Positions 1 through 5,771 of a DNA stretch of 5,939 bases are shown here, in pieces; position 1 is the first letter of the stretch; each line of letters begins with the position of its first letter. The stretch lies in NCBI GenBank assembly GCA_019239585.1, contig JAFAZU010000008.1, positions 1-5,939 of the forward strand. Reading direction: 5' to 3'. The stretch is from Acidobacteriaceae bacterium. GTDB taxonomy: Bacteria > Acidobacteriota > Terriglobia > Bryobacterales > Bryobacteraceae. The notes under the pieces are model-generated. The model searched no databases. It was given only the letters and a program-made list of their open reading frames with translations, and was not told where the DNA came from. The position numbers and the translations under genes are program-made.

Positions 1-101
1 TGGACAGCGAATGACACATCCTTTACGGCGTGATAGGCCGCAAAGCGTTTGGTCAGAGAACGAAGTTCGAGAACGGTATCCGCGGGGGAATTTGCTTTCA
101 T
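1..101 (-). CDS. ABC transporter ATP-binding protein, N-terminal fragment
   Basis: Only the first 33 codons are in the window; the gene runs off the left edge. Read on the minus strand from the ATG at 101, the protein contains VLELRSLTKRF (residues 10-20) followed by AAYHAVKDVSFAV (21-33). This is the standard opening of an ABC ATPase: a first beta strand, then an aromatic residue (Tyr23) in the A-loop position that stacks on the ATP adenine, then the 'hAVkdVSF' stretch that precedes Walker A. Walker A itself lies outside the window, so the transported substrate and the choice between importer and exporter cannot be judged. An in-frame ATG also exists at 152, but it would add 17 unconserved-looking residues and overlap the divergent gene, so 101 is preferred. 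No clear Shine-Dalgarno sequence precedes it. The gene diverges from the secreted protein gene at 151. Confidence 0.8.
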   Translation of the reverse strand, partial: MKANSPADTVLELRSLTKRFAAYHAVKDVSFAV

Positions 102-150
102 GAAAGCGTGGAACTGAAACCATTCTGCGCTATAGGATAATCGGAAACAC
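102..150 (+). promoter_or_regulatory. Divergent intergenic region with a candidate sigma70-like promoter for the 151 gene
   Basis: These 49 bp separate the starts of the ABC ATPase (leftward) and the secreted protein (rightward). On the plus strand CTGAAA (114-119, 4/6 to the -35 consensus) lies 16 bp before GATAAT (136-141, 5/6 to the -10 consensus). That would start transcription near 148, almost at the ATG at 151, giving a nearly leaderless message; this fits the absence of a good ribosome binding site there. On the minus strand TATAGC (129-134) is a weak -10 candidate for the ABC gene. These are visual matches only. Confidence 0.3.
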
Positions 151-831
151 ATGAGACTTGTTACCGGCCTGCTTGCCATAACAGTTTTGAGTTCCTCCAC
201 AGCTATCGTCAACGCTAAGTTTGAACGGCCTGACAACATGACCAAGATGGTAGTGCGCTTGATGGGTCCGGGGATCAAACCGAAGAGTTTTTCCGCTCTT
301 CCGAAAACGATCTACCGCGCTGGTCCGCACTATGCGCGCATTGAAGACCCGCCCGACGCCCGCCAGAAAATTCATAAGCTGACGATCATCGCTGAGCCGG
401 ATGCTTACAGCATTAACCTGATCGATAAAAAGGGCATACACGCAGTGGATCAGGGGAGCGCCAATGATTTGCACCTGCCAGTCGTGCTTCCTTTTGATCC
501 CAAGCATCAGCTAGGCAAACTGGACAGGCTGGAGTTCGGCAATGAGGAGGAATTTTTTAAAAATGCCGGGGCTACTCCCGAAGCTGGCCCGATGATTAAC
601 GCAAAGCCGACCGACGCCTTACGCCTCACCATCCCGACAGGAAGCGCCCTGCTGGTGTTACGCTCCGGGACGCACCAGCCAGTGTTTCTGAGCTGGCAGA
701 CCAAAGAAGGAACTTATAAATACGAGTACATCGAATACAAAGACATGCCGTTCGATGGCAGCCTGTTCAAAAAACCAGGGGGTATCACTTACAAAGAAAT
801 ACTGCCGGATAAGGGCAGCGAGGTGGGATGA
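151..831 (+). CDS. Secreted protein of unknown function (226 aa)
   Basis: The first 22 residues form a Sec signal peptide: Arg2, a hydrophobic core (LVTGLLAITVL) and a likely signal peptidase I site after VNA (20-22), leaving a mature protein of about 204 residues. No membrane segment or enzyme motif follows. The body has short alternating beta-strand-like segments: KTIYRAGPHYARIEDPPDA (47-65), then IHKLTIIAEPDAYSINLIDKK, then a C-terminal stretch rich in Lys, Tyr and Glu. The pattern 'IYRAG-x-Y-x-R-x-E-x-x-D' followed by 'IH-L-I-x-EPD-x-x-x-NL' recalls uncharacterised secreted proteins I associate with Acidobacteriota. The fold could resemble the LolA-like beta half-barrel, but this is a guess. 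The start is supported by the signal peptide, since the next Met lies beyond it. The gene converges on the enolase-superfamily gene with only 15 bp between stops. I cannot assign a function. Confidence 0.8.
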   Translation: MRLVTGLLAITVLSSSTAIVNAKFERPDNMTKMVVRLMGPGIKPKSFSALPKTIYRAGPHYARIEDPPDARQKIHKLTIIAEPDAYSINLIDKKGIHAVDQGSANDLHLPVVLPFDPKHQLGKLDRLEFGNEEEFFKNAGATPEAGPMINAKPTDALRLTIPTGSALLVLRSGTHQPVFLSWQTKEGTYKYEYIEYKDMPFDGSLFKKPGGITYKEILPDKGSEVG

Positions 832-846
832 GTTCCAATAGCACTG

Positions 847-2067
847 CTACCAATACTCTTCTCCTTTCGACAAGTGGGCCTTCAGGTAATCCGGGTTTAA
901 ATCCACGCCAAGTCCCGGCGTATCCGGCACGCGTAGTCGGCTGTTCCGTACGACGGGCGGATTCGACGCCGCCATCTCTTCCACATCCCGTGTCGGACGG
1001 CCTAGCGCGCTTTCCGAACGGTAGAAGTTTTGCGTTGCCGCTCCGAAGTGTGCGTTTGCGTAGGTCAGCACCAGCGAGCCGACATTGTGCAGCGCGACAG
1101 GCGTCCGGGTCAGCGCCGCATAATCGGCAATCTTTCGCGTGCCCGTTAAGCCGCCCGCAAACGCCAGGTCGGGATGAATGATATCGACCGCTTGATTGTC
1201 GAGAAACGGTTTAAAGCCGCGCACGAGTTCTAGCTTTTCTCCGGTCAGCAGGGGAACGCGCGTGGCGCGCCGAAGGGCCATCCATCCTTCTGAATACGGA
1301 ACATTGAGAGGGTCCTCAATAAAAAGAGGATTCATCGGCTCAACCGCTTTAGCTACGTTGATGGCGCTCAGGGTATCAAGCTCGTTGTGGCAATGGACGG
1401 CAATGTCAATCTCGTCTCCAACGGCTTCCCTCACATTGGCGTAAGCTTGCGCTACGTGGCGAAGCTGCGAGCGGTCAAGCGTTCCCGCATAACGCGCGGC
1501 GGGAACTCCCAACACCGGATCGATGCTGTTCTTGAAGGCCGTGAAGCCCTCGGGCGCGCTCCGTACCCTGGCAGCCCACTCGCGGCAGGAGTTCTTGTCG
1601 AGCATATTGAGCCCGAGGCCGTGCGAGTACATCAGGATCTCCGTGCGGAACGGGCCGCCCATCAACTGATAAACGGGCTGCCCAAGAATTTTTCCTGCCA
1701 AGTCCCACAAGGCAATATCGATGCCGCTTACGGTTGGAATGTGCGCCATGTAGGCGTGCATGGTCGTTGACAGGTTATGAAAGTGCAGCTCGATTGCCAA
1801 TGGGTCTTTGCCCATCAGCAGCGGCTTTAGCGTCTCGATACGCGCTCGCGCCATGGCCCCGTTGATTCCGGCTTCGCCATAGCCGCATAGTCCGGCGTCG
1901 GTGTCCACACGGATCAGGCAGTTCGCTCCCGCATTCCGAACGGACATGGCACGAATATCTGTAATTTTTACTTTGTTTTGCAGGGGCGCGGCGAGTACAC
2001 GCAGCCGAGGAAAGAAAGGCACAGGAAGAGCTGCCGCCAGTTTGAGCAGCCTACGCCGGGTTAGCAT
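847..2067 (-). CDS. Tat-exported enolase-superfamily enzyme (mandelate racemase / muconate lactonizing type)
   Basis: The 406-residue protein begins with a twin-arginine signal (TRRRLLKLAAAL, 3-14) ending near VLAAP (24-28). An enolase-type capping domain (about 31-150, with GIDIALWDLAGKILGQPVY at 115-133) precedes the (beta/alpha)7-beta barrel. Metal-site positions H225, E251 (in FIEDP) and E277 (in LLTGEK) are spaced 26 and 26 residues apart, as are D195, E221 and E247 of mandelate racemase. D300 and H327 match the Asp270-His297 dyad, also 27 apart. K179 (in AFKNS) sits near the usual KxK site, but the second Lys is replaced by Ser. The family abstracts the proton alpha to a carboxylate; racemase, cycloisomerase and sugar-acid dehydratase are all possible, and dehydration of an aldonic acid is my best guess. 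H225 replaces the usual metal-ligand Asp. The gene starts 12 bp after the GH43 stop, so it is probably cotranscribed. No clear ribosome binding site is seen. Confidence 0.88.
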   Translation of the reverse strand: MLTRRRLLKLAAALPVPFFPRLRVLAAPLQNKVKITDIRAMSVRNAGANCLIRVDTDAGLCGYGEAGINGAMARARIETLKPLLMGKDPLAIELHFHNLSTTMHAYMAHIPTVSGIDIALWDLAGKILGQPVYQLMGGPFRTEILMYSHGLGLNMLDKNSCREWAARVRSAPEGFTAFKNSIDPVLGVPAARYAGTLDRSQLRHVAQAYANVREAVGDEIDIAVHCHNELDTLSAINVAKAVEPMNPLFIEDPLNVPYSEGWMALRRATRVPLLTGEKLELVRGFKPFLDNQAVDIIHPDLAFAGGLTGTRKIADYAALTRTPVALHNVGSLVLTYANAHFGAATQNFYRSESALGRPTRDVEEMAASNPPVVRNSRLRVPDTPGLGVDLNPDYLKAHLSKGEEYW

Positions 2068-2079
2068 GACGACAAAATA

Positions 2080-3066
2080 TCAAACGCCGGGAAGCGGGGC
2101 GATGTAAGGCCACTCGTTCTCCCAGGAAACCGTTGAGATTTGCAGGTAGGGCTTGCCGGTGACAGCATCATAGGTGTGAAATACCATCAGGTCGGGACCG
2201 CTCCGCTGCAGGAGAAGACCTTCATGCCCAGGGCCGCGCCAAAGGCTCGTCGGCATGGTTACTCGCGTTCCGCCGCCTTCTGTCATAAACCTTCCGTCAG
2301 CGTCAAGGTATGGTCCAGTTATCTGCCGGGAACGGCCGACCACGGTGTAGTAGCTGCTCCTTGCGCCTCGACAGCAGAAATCAAAGGAGGCAAAGAGGTA
2401 GTAAAACGAACCGTGATGGACGATAAAAGGCGCTTCGATGGCGTCGGCTTCATGGGGAGCATGGGGCCGGCTCGCCAGAGAGTAGAGTTTTGTGTCTTCC
2501 GATGAGAGCTTGCCAGTAGCCGGGTCGATGCGCCGCATCTTGATGCCGCCCCAGAAACTGCCGAAATCCAGCCACTGACGGCCTTCCGCATCAGTTATTA
2601 AGTTAGGGTCGATGGCGTTGAAATCGTCATCGTGATGCGAGCGAAATACCAAACCTTCATCGATCCATCTGTAATTGGGGCTGTTCCGGTCGAGAGTTTT
2701 GTTGGTCGCCAATCCAATAACGGAGTCATTTTTGCCGAAGGTGGAAACGGCGTAGTAAAGGCGGTAGGTGCCTTTGTATGCCGAGATATCCGGCGCCCAG
2801 TAACCTCCTTTCGAGCCGGGAACCTCTTGCCGCGTCCAGTCCGGGAGCTTGTCTCCATCAAAAACACGGCCAGCAAGAGTCCAGTAATGCAGGTCTTTTG
2901 AGCTGCGGATTGCTCCGCCAGTGCAGAAGACGTAATAGGTGTCCCTTTCCTTGATGATGACAGGATCGTGTACCGGGGTGATGTCGCCATCCAGTTTGAG
3001 GAGTTCGGGCGTGGATAGTCCGGCCAAGCTCAGGACAGCTAGTAAAAGTACCGCACCGATTCTCAT
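2080..3066 (-). CDS. Secreted GH43 glycoside hydrolase, probable endo-1,5-alpha-L-arabinanase
   Basis: The 328-residue protein has a Sec signal peptide (MRIGAVLLLAVLSLAGL) and one five-bladed beta-propeller domain. The GH43 catalytic triad is visible: base Asp34 in VHDPV, pKa-modulating Asp153 in AIDPN, and acid Glu211 in IEAPF. Arabinanase-like features include YWAPDIS (89-95), FGSFWGGI (168-175), FDFCCRG (228-234) with VGRSRQITGPY (243-253), and GPGHEG (278-283), whose His281 matches the buried metal-binding His of endo-arabinanases. The length fits a single-domain arabinanase. The expected role is hydrolysis of alpha-1,5 links in plant arabinan outside the cytoplasm; a related arabinofuranosidase or xylosidase activity cannot be excluded. 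It is the first gene of a probable two-gene operon with the enolase-superfamily gene and diverges from the aldo/keto reductase across 49 bp. The start follows from the signal peptide; no Shine-Dalgarno sequence is evident. Confidence 0.9.
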   Translation of the reverse strand: MRIGAVLLLAVLSLAGLSTPELLKLDGDITPVHDPVIIKERDTYYVFCTGGAIRSSKDLHYWTLAGRVFDGDKLPDWTRQEVPGSKGGYWAPDISAYKGTYRLYYAVSTFGKNDSVIGLATNKTLDRNSPNYRWIDEGLVFRSHHDDDFNAIDPNLITDAEGRQWLDFGSFWGGIKMRRIDPATGKLSSEDTKLYSLASRPHAPHEADAIEAPFIVHHGSFYYLFASFDFCCRGARSSYYTVVGRSRQITGPYLDADGRFMTEGGGTRVTMPTSLWRGPGHEGLLLQRSGPDLMVFHTYDAVTGKPYLQISTVSWENEWPYIAPLPGV

Positions 3067-3115
3067 AAGTGTAGATTTATCTGTTTATTTTCATTTTGGT
3101 CCACATCTAATCCTT
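3067..3115 (-). promoter_or_regulatory. Divergent AT-rich intergenic region, candidate promoter for the GH43 operon
   Basis: These 49 bp are clearly more AT-rich than the flanking genes. On the minus strand TGGACC (3098-3103, 4/6 to the -35 consensus) lies 16 bp before GATAAA (3076-3081, 4/6 to the -10 consensus), pointing at the GH43 ATG at 3066 with a very short leader. On the plus strand TCTAAT (3106-3111) matches the -10 consensus 5/6 but has no good -35. A small inverted repeat AGAT-TT-ATCT (3073-3082) overlaps the minus-strand -10 and could be an operator half or chance. All are matches by eye. Confidence 0.3.
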
Positions 3116-4162
3116 GTGAATAGCGAGAGCACAGCTAATCGGCGTGAGGTGTTATTAACAATGGGTGCAGGACTGGTTGGATCAGGACTGGGTGCAGGAG
3201 CGGAGACCGGGAGTGGTGACGGTTTTTACCGAACGCTCGGGCATACGGGCGAAAAGGTATCCTGCATTGGCATGGGCGGGTTTCATCTCGGGAAATCAGA
3301 GTTGAGCGAGGATGAAGCGGTTAAGTTGATTCACTCCGGCGTCGATAAGGGCATCAACTTCCTGGATAACTCTTGGGATTACAACAAGGGCGAGAGCGAA
3401 AAGCGCATGGGCAAGGCGCTCGCGCAAGGCGGATATCGCAAGCGCGTCCTGTTGATGACCAAAATCGATGGCCGCACCAAGGAAGAAGCCAACAAACAAA
3501 TTGAAGAGTCACTGAAGCGCCTGCAAACGGACCATGTGGATATTCTGCAATTTCATGAGGTGATCCGGTTTGATGACCCCGACCGGATCTTTGCCCAGGG
3601 CGGCGCGATTGAGGCGTTTCTGGCAGCGAGAAAAGCCGGGAAGACGCGTTATATCGGCTTTACTGGGCATAAAGACCCACGCATTCACCTTTACATGCTG
3701 GAGGTGGCTGACAAGCATAAGTTCACGTTTGACACAGTTCAAATGCCGATCAACGTAATGGATGCGCACTTCCGCAGTTTTGAAAAGGAGGTGCTTCCGG
3801 AACTGGTGAAGCGGAATATCGGCGTGCTCGGCATGAAGAGCATGGGTGACAGCGTGATTCTTAAAAGTCAGAAAGTGGCGCCGATGGAATGTTTGCACTA
3901 CTCTTTAAGCCGACCTGTTTCTGTACTTATAACAGGCATTGACACGCCGAAAATTCTGGACCAGGCGATTCAGGCAGCCCATACCTATCAACAGGTCACG
4001 AAAGAGCAGATTACCGCGCTGCTGGCCCGCACCGCTCCGTTAGGAGCAAACGGCCAATGGGAACTGTTCAAAACGAGCGCACACTTTGACAGCACGGCCA
4101 AGAATCCGGATTGGCTCGGCGCGGAAAGCCCGCACGTGAAGACCTATGCGCCACCTGCCTAG
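3116..4162 (+). CDS. Aldo/keto reductase with twin-arginine N-terminus
   Basis: From the GTG at 3116 the product is 348 residues. It opens with ANRREVLLTMGAGLVGSG (7-24), a twin-arginine signal with R9-R10 and a hydrophobic stretch, followed by the AKR (beta/alpha)8 barrel starting at FYRTLGHTG. The catalytic tetrad is intact: Asp84 and Tyr89 in FLDNSWDYN, Lys116 in LMTKID, His147 in ILQFHE. GMKSMG (239-244) and GIDTPKILDQAI (274-285) fit the NADP(H)-binding end of the barrel. About 35 residues after the barrel (GQWELFKTSAHFD to the end) form a tail I associate with Tat-type AKRs. The family reduces aldehydes or ketones, often sugars, with NADPH; the substrate is unknown. An ATG at 3161 with a better ribosome site would give 333 residues lacking the twin arginines. 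The open frame reaches further upstream, but that part is antisense to the GH43 gene. The phosphatase follows after 25 bp. Confidence 0.87.
   Translation: MNSESTANRREVLLTMGAGLVGSGLGAGAETGSGDGFYRTLGHTGEKVSCIGMGGFHLGKSELSEDEAVKLIHSGVDKGINFLDNSWDYNKGESEKRMGKALAQGGYRKRVLLMTKIDGRTKEEANKQIEESLKRLQTDHVDILQFHEVIRFDDPDRIFAQGGAIEAFLAARKAGKTRYIGFTGHKDPRIHLYMLEVADKHKFTFDTVQMPINVMDAHFRSFEKEVLPELVKRNIGVLGMKSMGDSVILKSQKVAPMECLHYSLSRPVSVLITGIDTPKILDQAIQAAHTYQQVTKEQITALLARTAPLGANGQWELFKTSAHFDSTAKNPDWLGAESPHVKTYAPPA
3146..3151 (+). promoter_or_regulatory. Shine-Dalgarno-like GAGGTG before an internal ATG of the aldo/keto reductase
   Basis: GAGGTG lies 9 bp before the ATG at 3161, good spacing for translation initiation, whereas the GTG at 3116 has only TAATCCTT in front of it. 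The purine-rich site overlaps the codons for the residues right after the twin arginines (Glu-Val), so it may be a by-product of coding. It is listed because it bears on which start is used and therefore on whether the enzyme is exported. Confidence 0.4.
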
Positions 4163-4179
4163 GATTGCTTTGTTACGCT

Positions 4180-4183
4180 GAGG
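4180..4183 (+). promoter_or_regulatory. Ribosome binding site for the alkaline phosphatase
   Basis: GAGG lies 4 bp before the ATG at 4188, in the 25 bp gap after the aldo/keto reductase stop. The spacing is short but usable. With no room for an obvious separate promoter, it suggests that the phosphatase is read from the same message as the reductase. Confidence 0.5.
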
Positions 4184-4187
4184 CGAA

Positions 4188-5771
4188 ATGCTCTTTCGCC
4201 TCCTTTCCTGCATTGCCACTTTTCTACTTGCCCCTAGTCCGTTCCTGTATGGTGCTCCGGCAAAGCCAGCCAAGCCGAAGCTGGTCGTAGCCATCATTGT
4301 GGATCAATTCCGCTACGACTACCTGACCCGGTTTCGCGCTGATTATCATGGCGGCTTCGACCAGTTCCTGACGCAAGGCGCGGATTTCACCAACGCGTTT
4401 TATCAGCAAGTGCCGACGGTGACGGCAGTGGGGCATAGCATCTTCCTATCCGGGGCCATGCCTTCGGTGAGCGGAATCATCGGTAATGCTTGGTATGACC
4501 GCGATGAAGGAAAGATTGTCACGAGCGTGTGCGACTGGGAACAAAAGCAAATAGGCGGCGGGGGTGGCGAGGCGGAAGGCCCAAAATGCACGGATGCTGA
4601 TCCGGCCTCTCCGAAACGGCTGTTGGTCAGCACTCTCGGCGATGAGTTACGAACAGCGGATGCGAAGTCCAAAGTAATCGGAGTTTCGATCAAGGCACGC
4701 GGAGCGATCTTACCTTCCGGGCATCGGGCGGCGGGCGCGTACTGGTTCGACGATGAGACCGGCAACTTCATCACAAGCACGTTTTATGTGAAAGAGCTAC
4801 CGGGGTGGGCTAACGCGTTTAACAGCCGGAAACTGGCAGCGCAGTACCTTGACCGCAAGTGGGAGGGATTTCCCCAGTGGGATTTTCATGCGCCTGCGGG
4901 AAGCAAACTGCCTTACCTGAACATTCCGGCGAGCCCGTGGGGCAATGAACTGATTGAGGGATTTGCAGAAGCCGCACTCACGGGCGAACAGCTTGGACAG
5001 CGCGGGGTAACGGACCTGCTGACGGTTTCGTTTTCTTCCAATGACTATGTGGGACATCGTACGGGACCGGATGCGCCGGAAGTGCGGGACATGTCGATCC
5101 GGACAGACCAGTTGCTGGGAAAGTTATTTAAGCAGATTGACGCCAAAGTGGGGCTAAGGAACACGGTGGTGGTGCTGTCGGCGGATCATGGCGTTGCGCC
5201 TACCCCGGAGCAGGCTGCGCAAGACAAGGTGCCGGGCGGCTATCTCCATGCTGACTTGGAGGACGCAGTGACAACCGCGTTAAATCGGAAGTTTGGGAAA
5301 GCGCCCTGGCTCATTCCGGGAGCGGGCGAAACGGCTCTTTACTTCAATTACGACGCTTTCAAGACAGCTAAGCGCGAAGAAGTTTTGAGCGCGGCTCGGG
5401 ATGCAATCCTTGCCATTCCGCAGTTGCACGTGGCCCGTGTTTACACCCGGGAGCAGATGGACAACGGCATCGAAGGTGACTTCATCGCGCGTGCGGAAAT
5501 GAACGGCTATTATCCGCGCCGTAGCGGTGACTTATTTCTGATATTTGAACCGGACTACATTCCCGGTTCGAGCGGGACAAGCCACTTTTCACCATACGCC
5601 TATGACCGGCATGTGCCGGTGTTATTTATGGGCCCGGGGATCAAGCCGGGGCATTACAACGAAACAATCGCCCCGAACGACATAGCGCCCACATTAGCGA
5701 CGATGTTGGCTATACAAACGCCGAGCGGGTCATCCGGCCGGGTGCTGACGGAAATGCTAACTCCTCCGTAA
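4188..5771 (+). CDS. Secreted PafA-like alkaline phosphatase (alkaline phosphatase superfamily)
   Basis: The 527-residue protein has a Sec signal peptide (MLFRLLSCIATFLLAP, probable cleavage near YGA at 21-23). Bimetal-site residues of the alkaline phosphatase superfamily are visible: Asp39 in IIVDQFRYDY, nucleophile Thr79 in PTVTAVGHS, Asp286 and His290 in NDYVGH, Asp333-His334 in SADHG, and His466 in GTSHFSPY. Asn100 in IIGNAWYD and Lys169/Arg171 in SIKARGAILPSGH correspond to Asn100, Lys162 and Arg164 of PafA, the residues that hold the phosphoryl oxygens in phosphate monoesterases. This favours monoesterase over the nucleotide pyrophosphatase/phosphodiesterase activity that automatic names often suggest. 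The enzyme would release phosphate from organic esters in the periplasm or outside the cell. A glycine run (IGGGGGEAEG, 122-131) marks a flexible loop. The gene follows the aldo/keto reductase by 25 bp. Its last 62 bp overlap the convergent glycosidase gene. Confidence 0.9.
   Translation: MLFRLLSCIATFLLAPSPFLYGAPAKPAKPKLVVAIIVDQFRYDYLTRFRADYHGGFDQFLTQGADFTNAFYQQVPTVTAVGHSIFLSGAMPSVSGIIGNAWYDRDEGKIVTSVCDWEQKQIGGGGGEAEGPKCTDADPASPKRLLVSTLGDELRTADAKSKVIGVSIKARGAILPSGHRAAGAYWFDDETGNFITSTFYVKELPGWANAFNSRKLAAQYLDRKWEGFPQWDFHAPAGSKLPYLNIPASPWGNELIEGFAEAALTGEQLGQRGVTDLLTVSFSSNDYVGHRTGPDAPEVRDMSIRTDQLLGKLFKQIDAKVGLRNTVVVLSADHGVAPTPEQAAQDKVPGGYLHADLEDAVTTALNRKFGKAPWLIPGAGETALYFNYDAFKTAKREEVLSAARDAILAIPQLHVARVYTREQMDNGIEGDFIARAEMNGYYPRRSGDLFLIFEPDYIPGSSGTSHFSPYAYDRHVPVLFMGPGIKPGHYNETIAPNDIAPTLATMLAIQTPSGSSGRVLTEMLTPP

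Noticed and set aside
130..507. Minus-strand open frame under the secreted protein gene
   Set aside because: It is in a different frame from the ABC fragment, has no recognisable domain, and the opposite strand carries a clean signal peptide and plausible protein.
828..1181. Plus-strand frame starting with an ATGA overlap on the secreted protein stop, which looks like translational coupling
   Set aside because: It lies antisense to the well-supported enolase-superfamily gene and its translation is low-complexity (Ser, Pro, Arg) with no family likeness.
2939..3115. Upstream extension of the aldo/keto reductase frame from an ATG at 2939
   Set aside because: It would overlap the start of the divergent GH43 gene antisense by over 100 bp, and the added residues resemble no AKR or signal peptide.
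3509..3898. Minus-strand open frame of about 130 codons within the aldo/keto reductase
   Set aside because: It is rich in His and Leu, as expected from antisense reading, with no family likeness; the plus strand holds catalytic residues of the reductase here.
4553..4580. G-rich run that could form a G-quadruplex
   Set aside because: It is explained by a glycine-rich coding loop (IGGGGGEAEG); the G tracts are irregular and I see no regulatory context.
4403..4780. Minus-strand open frame of about 125 codons within the phosphatase
   Set aside because: It is antisense to conserved phosphatase motifs (Thr79, Asn100, Lys169), and its Pro/Ser-rich translation is a shadow.
5627..5649. Peptide MGPGIKP shared by the phosphatase (481-487) and the secreted protein at 151 (38-44), with similar DNA at about 260-281
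   Set aside because: The match is 7 residues with differing codons and unrelated flanks; in the phosphatase it belongs to the conserved VPVLFMGPGIKPG motif. Chance is the simplest explanation.
5731..5744. Inverted repeat centred on CCGGCCGG near the phosphatase end, as a possible terminator
   Set aside because: It has almost no loop, no T-run, and lies inside a conserved coding segment (SSGRV), so chance is likelier.
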